From the NCBI GenBank assembly GCA_963576565.1, contig OY755038.1:204511013-204575012 (forward strand): a stretch of 64,000 nt of DNA, given 5' to 3'. The stretch comes from Aspidapion aeneum. Lineage: Eukaryota; Arthropoda; Insecta; Coleoptera; Brentidae. The notes under the pieces were generated by a model. That model did no database searches. It had not been told where the DNA came from and was given only the letters and a program-made list of their open reading frames with translations. Shown one piece after another: positions 10,497 through 23,270 of the stretch. Made by a program: the position numbers and the translations under genes. Every line of letters starts with the position of its first letter. Position 1 is the first letter of the stretch.

Positions 10497-10929
10497 CGCG
10501 GTTCGTCGGTCCCATCTGAAACGGGTCTTAGTGTAGTTATTATGAATTTTATTCAGTAACACTATAGTTCCTATTATTGGTTAACAAAAATATTTTTATT
10601 TGTTGATCGGTTATATACGAGTTAATAATTTTATATTGTTGATTTAACCACGTTTTCTGGCCGCTTTTACCCAGTTTTTTTCAGTGAATCGATTAACAAG
10701 GAAATGTATTTTTTGTTAAATCTTTTCCGGATGGTGAAATAATGAAAATCTCATTTTAAACGAAAAACGGAAAAGGCTCCAGTTCCGTTACTTTTTTACT
10801 TTTAACTATTTTTACGCTTTTTTGTTAAGCAGCTAAAGCTATACAGTCTTTTAAGTTTTAATTAAATTCCATTTGGCTAATTCTTAAAAATAGTGAATGA
10901 ATTAATTGTTTATTTAGTTTTTTGAATTT
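10497..10929. other. Intronic AT-rich stretch
   Basis: No feature is recognised. Confidence 0.4.
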
Positions 10930-11650
10930 ATGCTTAAACGTGACAAACTTATTTCGGTTTTTAGCGAGAAATATACAAGTCTTGCCATATGTGGTGCAAT
11001 GAGCTCTAACCCATCTACTGCGCTTGAATGGTTACTAAACTTACCTTCGCTTCGCATTTTCATAGAAGCGGTGGCACGAAGAGCAACATACAGAATAAGG
11101 GCGAATCACCAGGATGGCAGGGCAAACAAAGTGATATCAACAGCTTTAATCAGGGAACAATTCTAGGAATGATATCCGACGTCATGCCCAACACGGTATA
11201 CAGCAGAAAGCTATACATTATCATCCCGGAGAGAGACGACTCGTAAAGAATAGGACTAATTTTTCAAAAAACGATAGCTTCTGGTATACCGACGGATCCA
11301 AAATGCTATTGGGCGTTGGATCTGGAGTTGTTAGTATCCAAGAAAAAGTCGAGATTAAACATAGTCTTGGCCAATTGGCTACTATCTGCCGAATTTTTTC
11401 GGCCCCGAACCAGCCCTGGAGTTATCATACAATGCTGCTAGATTAACCATATTAAAATGGATGGAGAATAGCTTTCAACAATACTGGATAAATATACCAG
11501 AACTGGCTCACTCTAAAGAGTTCTTTAAATGGTCTTGTAGAAACAGAGCCAGGAATATCATTGGACTTACCAGACAGGAGATACGTGTAGTGACTGGTCT
11601 TTTTACGGGTCACTGTCGACTGAGAGACTAGCAGAAGAGACCGAATGTAG
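10930..11650 (+). pseudogene. Jockey/R1-type LINE fragment: end of RT and RNase H domain
   Basis: The frame at 10930-11166 encodes ICGAMSSNPSTALEWLLNLP, the usual stretch between RT and RNase H in Jockey/R1/I-type LINEs (a GAM-T-T--ALE pattern). After frameshifts, 11280-11300 gives SFWYTDGSK, the first catalytic-Asp block of RNase H. The tail near 11560 gives IIGLTRQEIRVVTGLFTGHC, the typical end of the RNase H region. No intact ORF remains. It lies in the host intron, antisense to the zinc-finger gene. Confidence 0.75.
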
Positions 11651-11655
11651 ACTTT

Positions 11656-11844
11656 CAGAAGATGATTGTCAGTGTCAAACGAAGTGGAGAATAGGCGCCG
11701 GATAATGTAGAAAAACGTTCTAAGCCGACATAGTAGTAGTAACATAAAGGTATACTTACAGGTGATCCTGTCTTTTAAACGCTTTTTCACACACAGTGCA
11801 GACGTACTTTCGTTCATTACCGTTGTGCTTGGCTAACGCGGAGG
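11656..11844 (-). pseudogene. Broken duplicate of zinc-finger exon B plus its LINE-derived flank
   Basis: Bases 11656-11844 duplicate 12008-12204: the LINE tail, the (TAG)n tract, the splice donor and the donor-proximal 85 nt of exon B (remnant exon 11760-11844). The donor (CCT|GTAAGTAT) is kept. The acceptor and first third of the exon are missing, replaced by LINE sequence. Inside, 15 bases around the second finger-1 histidine are replaced by 6, so the frame survives but the HKLTH motif is lost (now AKHNGNERK), and the residue after the second Cys of finger 2 is Glu instead of Gly. Without an acceptor it is unlikely to be spliced in. Confidence 0.8.
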
Positions 11845-12095
11845 AGACCATAAAAGAAAGTTATACGGCCATGTACAACGGATGAACGACGAAAGATTAC
11901 CAAAGCAGGTTCTATAATGGCAACCAATATGGGCGCAGAAAACGAGGGCGTCCTAAACTGGAATGGCAACACTTAATTTAAAGATCAATGAGTTAAAAAA
12001 AACCTGACAGAAGATGATTGTCAGGATCAAAGGAGGTAAAGAGTAGGCGTCGAATAACGTTGAAGCACGTTCTAAACCGACATAGTAGTAGTAAA
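11845..12095 (+). pseudogene. LINE 3'-end fragment between the two exon B copies
   Basis: The frames give LYGHVQRMNDERLPKQ and then NLTEDDCQDQRR, the typical C-terminal tail of endonuclease/RT LINEs of the RTE or R1 type, followed by a short TAGTAGTAGTA tract at about 12083-12095. A second copy of the last 90 bp sits at 11656-11745. The LINE end lies only about 15 bp from the splice donor of exon B. Confidence 0.6.
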
Positions 12096-12111
12096 ATAAA
12101 TGTATACTTAC

Positions 12112-12230
12112 AGGTGATCCTGTCTTTTAAACGCTTTTCCACACACAGTGCAGACGTACTTTCGTTCATCGCTGTGGGTGAGTTTGTGCTTGGCTAACGC
12201 GGAGGCGTTTCCGAACACTTTGGCACATAT
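12112..12230 (-). CDS. C2H2 zinc-finger gene, exon B (fingers 1 and 2)
   Basis: The acceptor TTTTTTCAG precedes base 12230, and the donor CCT|GTAAGTAT lies at 12111. The exon is 119 nt, enters in phase 0 and leaves after two bases of a codon. It reads ICAKVFGNASALAKHKLTH, then SDERKYVCTVCGKAFKRQDH and a split Leu. The first Cys of finger 1 comes from exon A (Cys-Gln joined to Ile-Cys), giving C-x2-C-x12-H-x3-H. Finger 2 is completed by exon C. The KAFKRQDHL phrase is shared with TRERF1/ZNF541-type proteins. The flanking intron is rearranged: a broken copy of this exon sits 350 bp downstream on the gene's strand. Confidence 0.88.
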
Positions 12231-13318
12231 CTGAAAAAAAAATTGAAGATAAAATTATTTTTTCTTATCAAATAGTGCCGTCCTTAAGTTGCAGAAATTA
12301 AGTAAAAATGCGTTCAATAATTTTAACGTTTATTGAACGGTTATAATAACAGTTAACAAAATAAACTCCAACCAAATTATTAAACTGCGCATGTCTTTAA
12401 ATTAGAAATAATGATTTCCCTTAAACTAACTTTATGTGTATTTGGCTAATGTTGACGACTCATTTTTTCCCATGTTACAAATTTTAAGTGGTGATGTAAA
12501 AGGTTTAAGAGAAAAAAACTATTTGTTAAAAAAATAGTGGATTGTCTGTAAAATGCAAAAAAGTGAATTATCAACTTTTGCCAAATAGCAACAGAACTAT
12601 ATATTCAGACAGGCAAGGAACTATATCAAAGGGCTTGCTTACTCGCTATTAAGAAAAGATTCCAAGAGAATTTTTGAAAAAGGAAAATTTAATAATAAAT
12701 ACTTAAATTAAAATTTAAATCTTGGTTTAAGTGAATAAATAAATAGATGTGTATTGTGAGTTCCATACTTTCGGGAGATTCTAAAAGAATATAAACCATT
12801 CATTATTTTTCTTAAGTCGGTACCAATAAAGCGCCAAAAATATATTACTAAAAGGATGTAAAGTAATTAGAACAATTTTGGTATAAAATATTGAGGACAA
12901 ATCCTTTAAGATTTTATTCGATCAAATGTTTAATTCAAAATTTACCAGATTCTTGATTCTGTTCGAGTTATGTGAGCTGTTGGAGAGCAATCGGCATAGC
13001 CTTCTCTGCATCAGTTCCTAAAAGAGATAGCTTAAGCTATGTTTTATGTAGGTACACCCATTACTCACACCAGTTATAGAAATTTATCAGTGATACAAGT
13101 CCACCTCAATTCAGATCTCCGTGTCCTGATGGCTAGCTTGTCAGAACACAAAGTATATAGCCTATACTTTGTGGTCAGACGAATGAAGGTGAGTGCTTTA
13201 TCTCCTCTCTCACATTTTCTCTCGGTGAGCAGTAGTAGTAGTGGAGGGGTGACCTGTAGGTCCGAAAAGTAGCAAACCAGAGTAGGCCCTATTTGCCATG
13301 CCACAAGTCCGGTATTTT
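12231..13318. other. Intronic stretch with one small perfect hairpin
   Basis: No gene is seen. At 13147-13173 two 11-base arms (CACAAAGTATA and its complement) flank a 5-base loop. The rest is AT-rich unique-looking DNA. Confidence 0.5.
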
Positions 13319-13631
13319 TCAGTTAGAATACTTATCGACATAGCAACCATCTATGTCTAGTCGCTATTTGTCGGCCTATGAATACTCTGGTCTGTCTGCA
13401 GCCCGTTCCTGTTTCCGGGGATCTCGGGGATGTCTTCCTATCCACAGGCTTGACAGGTAGGGTCCTACTCAGCTTCTATACGTGTCATGTGGTCCCTCAA
13501 CCGACAATCTCCAGTTAGAATACCTACCAGCAGTCCGAGGTCTTGTGGTGTCTGGCAGCAACCATCTAAGCCTAGTCGCTTATGGTCGGTCTGCGAATTC
13601 TCTGGTCTGTCTGCAACCCGTTCCTGTTTCT
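13319..13631. repeat. Direct duplication of a 100-120 bp segment
   Basis: Bases 13319-13415 and 13511-13631 share CAGTTAGAATAC, GCAACCATCTA, CTAGTCGCT, TCTCTGGTCTGTCTGCA and CCCGTTCCTGTTTC in the same order. This region is GC-richer than its surroundings. No protein is recognised. Confidence 0.65.
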
Positions 13632-14994
13632 TGATGAGCAATTAGCAATTAGAAAAGTGATTTACTCATGGGCATGTGGATAAAGAATAGAGCTAGTAAG
13701 GCAGCAAACTGGAACAGATTTATACTGTCCAACCATCGATGCTTTCTAATATAAAAGTATGTTTTTGTGTGTGTTAAGTGAATCAGTAGTTATTCTGGTG
13801 GAACCCGAACTTATTGCGTACATCGTGTCACAACTAATTTTAGGATATACCTAAAACTAAAAAAAATTAGTCCTATCTGTCACTTAATGAAAGAAAATAT
13901 AACAACAAGATTCTAGAATTTTTTGTAGACTGAAAGTACCGATGATATATGAATTAATTATATTCTTTTAGAATCATTAAAACATATTATCTACTTATTT
14001 ATTGTCTTAAACCAACATTCAAATTTTAATTTAAAAAAAATAGTTTTGGTAATAAAAGAATTAATAGATATACATCAGCAGAGAATAAATGATTAATATA
14101 ATACTAAAAATAAAACCATTCACTTTGCATGCAAATTATCCGAAACAATAGGCCAAATATCTACCTTTTGTTTTATTGTAGAGGTATTTATTTAGACAAT
14201 AAATTATTGTTTCGTCGTTTGAAATATACGGAAACTTAGTGGAATTCCAATTTAATTAATTAGTTGTGCTCCGCTCTGCTCTTTTAGAACAATAACGAGT
14301 ATACAGCTGCAAAATTTAAAAACCTTACATTTTAGCAGGGACCCAAAATCTTTTTTTAATTGGAAGAAAAAGTTGTAATGAGTGATTTTACGCACTCTGA
14401 AGTTTCGTTTGGAGCAAAGATGTTTATTAAAAAGAAACTCAGTTAAATATTATAATCGGGACCTTTAACTCCATAAACTTTAAAATTTTTGACATATTGG
14501 TTTACAAATGCCCATTTCGCCATTTTCGAATTTTACACCGATATTCACTAAGGAGGTTTAAGGTTTTAGTTTAACTTTTAGTTTATCTTTTATCAAACGT
14601 TTTAACTGAATTTCTCTTAGACTCTAAAATTGAATGGAATTTTGGACTAATTATAACTACTTAGGTTAAATCGCAATGGAAAAAAACCAATTTAAATAAG
14701 AATATGCAAGGATTTTGTAGATAAAATGGAAAAGACGAGAAACTTTTGGTTGAACTATAGGTTTAACCCAGTACAGTATCCTAAAATCAGGGGTTCCTAC
14801 CAATATCAATCAGTTGAAGCAAATATTTCGCGATGAAATTTAAGGAAATCCACAAGAACTCTATGTCCGCGTGCTTGCCAATTTGGAGGAGACGGTGCAC
14901 GTGGGAGGATGGCATTTTGACAGCATAAGTTTTTACAAATAATTAAGTTTCCACATTTTGTAGTTAATTTTAAAAATAAAAAATGGGTCTATCT
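13632..14994. other. Intronic AT-rich stretch
   Basis: No gene or clear repeat pair is recognised. Confidence 0.4.
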
Positions 14995-16390
14995 ATCGAT
15001 TAAGCCTTCTTTGATCCATCTTTGGACGTAGGCCTCCCCCAATCTCTTCCACTGTTCTCTGTCTGTCGCCGTGTTCATCCATTTAGTTCCCGCATGTTTC
15101 TTCAAATCGTCCGCTCATCTCATTTGGGGTCTGTCCGTACTACTTTTGTTTTCCCAAGATATTATGACCGGCAAATTTCCATTTTAATTTTGCTACTTCT
15201 CTTCTGACATCCCTTACTTTTATTTTATGTCTTATCCATTCATTCTTTTTTCTATCTGTTAGCTTTATATTTATCATTTCTCTTTCCATTGATCTTTGTG
15301 CTTTTGGAATGCTACATTAGTTATACACTTTTGTTTTGAGGTACTGAGGTTATTTTTGATTTTTTAATATTTCGCTTAATTTACCGAATGCTGCCTAGGC
15401 CAATCTTAATTGTCTCTTGATTTCAGCTGTTTGGTTTTCTTTTTTTAGTTTAATAATTTGTCTCGGGTATATATATTTCTCTACTTGTTCTATTTTCTCT
15501 TGGTTTATTCTGATCGTGATATCTTATCTGTGTTTGTTATGGTTTTAGTTTTAGTGTAGTTCATATTCAAACCTATATTTTTAGCTGCTGTTGTATCCAG
15601 TTCTTCCAGCAGTTTTATCTTTCATCTTTCTTATCTTTTATTAAGGCGATATCATTAGCATATCTTAGGTGGTTCAATTGCCCGTATACTTCTATGTCGA
15701 TTTCTTTCCAATTTAAGTTTTTAAAAACATCTTCCAGGACCTGATTAAATAGTTTAGGGGATATTGTGTCACCTGCTATCGAAAAATTTTGCAAAGTCTA
15801 TAAACGCAATATATAGAGAAATGTTGTATTCGTTCGCTCGTTCTATTAGGATTTTCAAGGCTTATAGGTAGTCAACTGTACTGAAGCCTTTTCTGAAGCC
15901 TGCTTGTTTTTTTGATTGATATCCGTTAAATTTTGTTGTTAGTCTATTTCTTAATATTTTCGTGAAAAGCTTATAATTGCGTTGAAGAGTGTTATACGTC
16001 AATAGTTTTGTAGGTTTGCTCTATCGCCTTTTTTATGTAGATTAATGGTTATGGATTCTTTCCCGTTCTTTGGCATTATTTTTTTATTTAGTATTTTATT
16101 CAGATATTCAGAAGAATATGGAGGGCATTAACTACAGTTTTACCATTATGCTTGAGCATTTCTGCTGTTACTGCTTCTTTTTCAAGTAATTTGTTATTTT
16201 TAATTTTCTTTAATGCTCTCTTTATTTCCACTTTGCGTACCTCAGGTTTTAGCTTTGAGTTTATGTTTGGAGTTTCTTCATGGTTTCTCGCAATGGTTTC
16301 CTTTTTTTTTGGTATAATTCTGTATAGAATTGTTGTGAGATATTTATAAAAAATATTTACTAAATTTAAAACTGAGTGAGTTATCATTTT
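14995..16390 (-). pseudogene. RTE-type LINE fragment, copy A
   Basis: Read on the minus strand, from high to low coordinates: an upstream frame rich in Lys/Asn (16387-16100, includes VRKVEIKRALKKIKNNK), then QLNHLRYANDIALI near 15690-15640 (RT motif C with YAND), and a C-terminal tail with TDREQWKRLGEAY and QRWIKEG just before 15000. The motif A and B region is frameshifted. Sister fragments lie at 34216-35330 and 62935-63725, in the same orientation. Confidence 0.8.
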
Positions 16391-16778
16391 TTTAAATAGT
16401 AAAAACTTTTTCGGACCCCTTGTACCACAATAAAATATTTATCGATCTCGATAGGATGACACAGAAACAGACCTGCATGTTTTAGTAGTAGTACTATAAG
16501 AACCATTTTTCCATATAGAAATAAAATTGTTTCTTCTCACAAGAAAGGCCAAATTAATAACTTGATTTAGAAGCGAGAAACGATAGTTTCTTTTAGACTT
16601 AAACATATTAATTTAAAAGAGCAAAAATCCGTGTAGCCTTAACATAAAATTCTGTAGATCTGTTCGACATGATTCAAGTTCTCTTTTTGAATGGGAAACT
16701 TTCAAAGAATTTTTTTAAAAATGACCGACAATCCTTATTTTACCCCATTTAAAATCAAGATATATAAAAATACTTGTA
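16391..16778. other. Intronic stretch
   Basis: No feature is recognised. Confidence 0.4.
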
Positions 16779-16963
16779 CAGTAAACATCGGTTATAACGA
16801 CATTGAACGGACCAGTTAATTTCGGCCGTTAAAACCGAGCGTCGTTATAGAGAAAAAAGGTAACAAAATGGTTTATAGAATGGAACTCGGTCGGGACCAT
16901 AAAGTGTCGTCACTTTAACCGATATGTCGTAATATATGATACCGTTATAAGCGATATTCACTG
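16779..16963. mobile_element. pogo-like MITE, 185 bp, TA target duplication
   Basis: The ends are CAGTAAACATCGGTTATAAC and the complement of CAGTGAATATCGCTTATAAC, each flanked by TA (16777-16778 and 16964-16965). CAGT...TATAACG termini on a TA site are typical of pogo/Tigger elements. Too short to encode a transposase. Confidence 0.8.
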
Positions 16964-17821
16964 TAAAAAAATATTCAATCAATTGTGATCTAGCGTATAG
17001 GAAGATAAAATCATACAACTAATTTTTTTATGGCAACGTTTTTGCAACTCTTATTTTCTGAAGTAGATAGGAAAAAATTGTGACTTTGAAAGGGGCCCTT
17101 TCCAAAGAGATTTTCGAATTTTAAAGACTCTGCTTTAGTGGAAACAATAGAACAAAACTCGCATTAAGCACTATATAGCTATATTTAAGCTTTATTTTTA
17201 TTGCAGGCGATGCCGTGTTAAGACCCGGTATTTTCGAGTTTTACTAGCTGTAAAGAAAGTTCGCGCATCTAAGTTTCTAAGTTTTACCTTTTGTCAGAGT
17301 TTCATTACGCTTGCTGATAAGAATTATTGAAGGGGCTTTGCTCTCGGCAGGTCTTTATCAAGATTACGTCAATATTGCTTTAAACATGCTCAGGTTGGTT
17401 AACGTAGGTAAGGAAACGGAATGCTAACCCTAACACCAGTATTTACTAAAGGGTCTACAGTGCTACAATCCTAGGTTTAAAGTCTACATTTTGGTTTAAC
17501 TTATTTTTCCCGTGAATGCAATAGTTTTTAACATTTATATAAATTGTTCATAAATATCTTGCGATATGGGTCATCTTTATTCGTTGTAACAAAGACATTA
17601 TTTCCACACAAAGGTTATAAATAAATAAAAATAATAAAATATTTTGGTTTAAAAATGGTAGCCATATTTAAACCTCCAAACGTCACTAGGAAATGTCGAA
17701 TAAAAATGGTGTAGGTTAGTGTCAGCTGTCCGCTATATTTGACATGTTAATTTTTTAGACAAGTTAGCGATGATTAAACCGATGGTCGATTGTTTTGGTG
17801 AATGTGTAATTGAAAAGGAAT
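16964..17821. other. Intronic stretch
   Basis: No gene or repeat pair is recognised. Confidence 0.4.
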
Positions 17822-18290
17822 TCTAATATATCTTGTGCTTTTTATAGTATTTAAATATTGATACGTATTTAATACGGTTGTGCATCTACAGATATAGTTT
17901 TAAGTAATTTATGTATTATTTAGCTTTGAATATTTTTGTATATATAAGTTTTTTTGTCAATCATGGATTATGTCTAGTGTTTTTCGAACTTTAATCCACC
18001 CCTCAGAGGTGGTACTACAATTTGAGAGTATTTTTAACGGGAATCCTACGACTGCACAGACTAAATTTCCAAATAATGACATTTCGTAACAACATTTTTA
18101 TGTGGTTTTTCTTTATTTCTAAAGTTAACTTGAATTTATTTAAGATGAAACTCACTGAAAAATGCTTACTATCATATTGAACATTAGGGTGAATTAAATA
18201 TTTGCAGTTATTTGACCTGTGAGTATTAAAAAAATACACTTAAACTGGTCGATATCAAGTCTATAGACTTGATACTTAAACCCGGTCTGC
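17822..18290. repeat. Dispersed repeat, copy 2 (other copy at 9128)
   Basis: Collinear with 9128-9590 at roughly 75-80% by eye, from the ATTTAAATATTGATACGTAT block to the CTTAAACTGGTCGATATCAA block. Confidence 0.7.
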
Positions 18291-20739
18291 AATGCTAAGT
18301 CTGGGGTCTTTAATACTGGTGTTTGTGTCTTTAGCAGAGACAAGATGTGGAAAACTCTCAAATCATTTTCAGTTATAAATACGTCAACGCGATAGCAAGG
18401 TAGTAACTTTAAGGTTCTAATAAATTTTGTTATAACTTTCGAACTATAGCGTCAATTAAAATAACCGCACTTGCAGAATTTGATCAGGCCTTTGTGCAAG
18501 AATACCGTTAATTTTATTTAATTAAATTTTGTCACCTTTTGGACATATTTTGCTCTGTAACTTTTTATGTTTTTATTTGAGCCTGAAAAAAATCAGGCCG
18601 TGTGTTAATCTAGGGGGATTTAATTCATTATTTTTTTTATGAAATTAAAAAAATAATACTGCACCTAATGGTAGAATACCTGAAAAATGCTAATTAGTCA
18701 TAAAAAAGTTTAAAGAAAAATTTGCATTCAAGAAAAAGATAAACGAAGTCCGAGAAAAATATTTATAGCCTTTTTTGTTTTTGAACAGACCTCCTTTTAC
18801 TCTTTTTAAACAGTTTTCGGGGCATTGGTGAAGTTTAATAATTAAGGTAACGTATGCATAGTAAATTTTTATATAGTACACCTTTGTGTTTTTTATAGCG
18901 TAATTTTAAAAGATAGTAGAAAAGATAGTTAAAAAAAAACAAAAATTAAATTGAGATGTCTTTTATATAGTCTTATATGGCTGTCGAATAATTATGAAAA
19001 TAGTGAACATGGTGTCTACTGAAGGATACTATAAAAATACATTTGGGTCATTGTTTTAACTAAACCTCCCTAAATCATAAAAAGGACACAACGTTGTATA
19101 TGCAGCCAAAAAATTAGCTACTCAGCACCCATCCGGAATGTCAAAAAAAAAAGAATAGGGTAACAAAGTAGCTCCGTGTTTGCCACAAAGTGAAGCTGTC
19201 CTGAATAGCTACAACATAAAACTAGGAAGCTTGTTTATATAGTATTTTGTAGGCAGTTTCAATTTAGTTACTTTTAAGAAACTAGCTTGAATTCTACACC
19301 CTGTAGGGGTGTTATTTTTAAGACGATATAGATAAGCAATACACGAAATTAATGCTCTGATCCTGTACTCTTGAATGCGCCTATTAGATTTTACCAGTGT
19401 CTATTTCTCAAGGGTCGTTTTTGCAAAAATTAAAAATCCCGTTTTTAACTTAATTTGGGGGTTGTTGAAAAAACCAAAGTGAAACTAACTCGACTTGAGG
19501 AGGTGAAGAGTGGTTCTGCACCATATGCCATACCTTTACCATAGGAATTCCTATTCTTAGATTTTTCCTGAAAATTTTGTCGTATCACAAATAGGCAAGC
19601 TGGAGCTTTTCAGCGGCTCATTTCAAACCTGACTAGGAAATTTAAATCCGTCATTTTTAAAGTAAGTCAGCTTTGAAGGCCCCGATTTGAAAGGCAGCCC
19701 CAAGTAACATTTTTGGTTAAAATTAGGTAAAGTTTACTTAAAATAAGAGAGTAATTTTTCCCCATAACAAATTAAAAGGTTAAAAAAGAGAAAAATTTCC
19801 CGACATTTTCCCAAAGTGGGGACAAAAACAAAGGTAATTTGGAAGGAGAAAATAGGTAATTAGCACAGTTTGTGTTCCATGTCTAACTAACCTAGATGAG
19901 ACTTTGACCAAGGTTCAAACAATAAGTCTCTGTTTAGACAAGTTTTCAACTTCAGTTTAGCTTATATGGTTCAAAAGAAGTAAAAATGCCTTCTGGTGTC
20001 CCTGTATTGTGGCGCCCCCTACATCTGTCAGAATAGAAAGAAATGAAAACATTTTTAAATAAAAATAAACAAAGAGGACCATAATAATGGTTGATTGGTG
20101 TTTAACCAGTTGTGAAAAAAATAATGGTGATGTTTTTTATCAACTATTGTAATTACATGGGGGTTTTAAATATTATTTTTATACATATTGAGATGAAAAA
20201 AACTTGCAGCGGAAATATTTTCGTAGAAGCCATGACTTTTACGTCCAAAAAACATGTCATTTTAACAAAAAAAAATTGTGTTTTTATGTTTTTAAGAATA
20301 CAAAAACTGTAGTTTTTTAAATGCATGACCAAATTTTGATGTTTGGTCATAAAAGCAATTCAGTTACATCGTTTTCCTGAAGATTATTGGGATTGTTTAA
20401 GTAAAATTAACAAAAACACAATAAACATTTTTCACAAAGAAAAAAAAACATGGCGTATATCTCGCGTCTCCCGAAGATTGTCTTAGAGGTTGATTTTATC
20501 TTTATTTTCGTCCTCAAACGCGGAATAAAGGCGAATTTTCCTTATTTTTACCAGACGAAGTGATACTCCCCAGTTTTCTTACGCATAGTCGCCCAAAGTC
20601 CCCCGAAAATATGTCTGTCTTAGCTGCACTGAGAGAGAGAAAGAGTGAGATTGGGTGAGTCTTGGAGAGTTGAAAATTTGTTTCGATTCGAGTTCATTTG
20701 GTTTGGGAAATGCGCGTGCGTGGACCGTCAGCGTTCGGA
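18291..20739. other. Long AT-rich intronic stretch
   Basis: I see no exon, transposase or repeat pair that I can support. Short frames here are low-complexity. This is part of the 18.5-kb intron between exons A and B. Confidence 0.4.
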
Positions 20740-21172
20740 CAACTAGGTCAGTCATTAGAGCGAAAAAAATACCTCCAGCTTGCAAACGGTGGCGTTGTCG
20801 CGATTTTGACATATTGTTGTTCAAATTAGAGCCGTAAAATAAATTGAGTAGTCGACCTCCCCCCGCTATCTTGTATTTAGTGTGCACGTAAAGGTTGTTT
20901 TTTTAATAACTTGGTCCCTGTACATTTTAGAAAAAAAGATTTAGACAAAAGTTTCCTACAATAATGCTATTGTACGGTTTTTGTAAAACGAATCGTTTTC
21001 GAATTATGACGCTAAACATTTGCCGTCATTTTGAATTTTGACCAATTATACTATTTGTGGTCTTTAAATTCGAAACTGCTTAATGCTTATTTTTGAGAAA
21101 ATCTGTGAAAACAAAATAAAGACTAACTAATAACCTATAAAATGAGATATCACTGAGTTCCCTGGGTAGTAC

Positions 21173-21338
21173 CATGGGCGCACCCAGGGGGGGCGGCCGG
21201 ATCCCGAGCCCCCCCTCCCAAGCCTTAGATTTTTTTACATATTTTCGACATATTTCAGAAAACAACACAAAAAATAGCTTAATATTCAACATCATGAGGC
21301 TTCGGCCCCCCCAAGACATATTCCTGGGTGCGCCATTG
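21173..21338. mobile_element. hAT-like MITE nested in the left arm
   Basis: The termini are CATGGGCGCACCCAGG and the complement of CAATGGCGCACCCAGG. They are flanked by 8-bp duplications GGTAGTAC/GCTAGTAC with one mismatch. The right arm of the host inverted repeat keeps the empty site (GGGTAGTACCC near 23785), which confirms insertion after the arms formed. It is G/C-rich, with runs of C and G just inside the ends. Confidence 0.75.
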
Positions 21339-22091
21339 GCTAGTACCCTTGCTGAAATACGAACCCTGAAGTGTTAGCAGTACACCTGTTTCCTATGTAT
21401 TTCCATAAAATATGCAAAATAAACCGAAATTATTCAGTTTTATGTCATTTTCTTAAAAGGTACGCAATTTACAAAAAGTGTGTAATCAACTTAATAATAG
21501 TAAATTAAATTATCTGTTAAATGATATATCACCGAAGTGGGCCAAGTCGACGGTTAGCACTTAATTGGCATCCATAAATTGGGGTTATTTTTTAAGATCA
21601 CGAAAAAAATATGTTTTTTAGGTTTTTTCAGTTTTCAAAAAACTAAGCATTTCAGGGAAAAATGTTAAAACACCCTGTTTAGAGAAAATAAAATGCTCTT
21701 TCGAATAGCGTATCATAAAGTTGTGTTAACGCTATTATTGACAATCCAGGGGCGCCCGCATATTGAGGTTATTTTTTTAAAATTATTTTTTTTCAAATGT
21801 TTTATTTTTTTTATTCAATTTTCTTAAAAACTAAGCTTCCTATAAATCTTGTTTAACTCAACATTAAAAATAAAATAATCTTTATAATGATATGTATCTA
21901 GGTTTTTGTTAACGGGGAACGCTCAAAGAATATATGCATGTTTAGTGATTTTTTTTTAATGACAAAAAAAGTCTACGTGTATTTTACCATTTTTTTTAAA
22001 CCAAGCCTTACCGAGAAAACATTTTACTCTACATTGTAGACAATTAAATTTTCTTTCGAACAATGTGTATAGTTGTAACATTCCGGTAACC

Positions 22092-22343
22092 GTTATATAG
22101 TCCAACTTATACCCATTTGTAATGACGTCATTTTTGTTTATCTTTGTTTAGTATATTATAAACAGCGGTGACAATAAACTTTTTAAAAAAAGTAGTGTCT
22201 ATGATTCAAATAGGTAGGTAATTGGTTCTGTGAAGTATCCGTCACTGTCAATCAAAAAACATTGATTGGCAAAAATATCTACGCCATACGTTTTTTTCTC
22301 AACTGGTGACGTCATTAAAAATGCGTATATGTTAGACTATAAC
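22092..22343. mobile_element. TIR MITE with CRE-like TGACGTCA ends, copy 2
   Basis: The left end CGTTATATAGTCCAACTTAT and the complementary right end GTTATAGTCTAACATATACG run into TGACGTCA on both sides. The interior matches copy 1 at 4524-4868. Nested in the loop of the giant inverted repeat. Confidence 0.75.
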
Positions 22344-22395
22344 ACCAGGGGCGTCCAAATATTAAATTGAAAAAAGAAAGTTACCACCAAATATA

Positions 22396-23270
22396 CAGTA
22401 TGTCCCCCTCAGTTGGAATCATATGAAAAACTTTTTTATTATTAATTTTAGGAAAAAAGTTATTCTTCATAAAAAGTTCAAATCAATATCAAATTTTTTT
22501 AGTGGTATACGAGTTTGTCAAAAAATATGAGTTTTGCTTAAGAGTAAAGTACCTCTAAATTTGACAATATCGAAAAACGTTACTAAAAAAGTTGATCAGA
22601 ATTAAAAATTACGTTTAAATATGCAAGGACATCAATTTAAATTAACACTTTAGATTATTTTGTTTTTTACTAATATTTCTATTTTGAATGAACATGTATC
22701 TTTTGTGATTATGAAACACATGATAGCCCTTTAGTTTTTTGATGATTTCTAATAATTTCGCATTTAAAACGCGTAATAAGTGCATATTCATTTATTTTAC
22801 ATTCAAATACTAAGTATGAAACTAATCATATTCATATCATATTAATATTAGAAACAAACAAATTAAATTTACACTAATACTAATGCTTTGACATATCCAC
22901 CCTCTCATTCAGTAGACTTAATCGTTCTATTACGCGTTTAAATTGCATAATTAAAACATCGAAAAGGTTAAAAATAAAAATATGAGTAAAAAATAAAATA
23001 ATCTGAAGTTTTAATTTAAATGGATGTACTTGCTTATTTAAACGTAATTTTTAATTCTGATCACCTTTTTTTAGTAACATTTTTCAATATTGTCAAATTT
23101 AAAGGTACAGATTTTTTGACAAACCTCGTATATTACTGAAAACATTTGATATTTGATGACTGTATTCTAGGTTTTAGATAATGCGGAGCTTTTTATGAAG
23201 AATAACTTTTTTTCTTAAAATTAATAATAAAAAAGTTTTCCATATGATTCCAACTTACGGGGACATACTG
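22396..23270. mobile_element. Tc/mariner-like foldback element, 875 bp, TA flanks
   Basis: It starts CAGTATGTCCCC and ends with the complement, each next to TA. Inverted arms extend about 300 bp or more (AGTTGGAATCATATG, ACTTTTTTATTATTAATTTT, AAAGTTATTCTTCATAAAAAG, AATTTGACAATAT, ATTTAAATTAA). No transposase frame. Nested in the loop of the giant inverted repeat. Confidence 0.75.

Noticed and set aside
20579..20887. 102-codon minus frame with partly GC-rich sequence left of the giant inverted repeat
   Set aside because: It overlaps the inverted-repeat arm, has no recognisable domain and no splice signals consistent with the gene.
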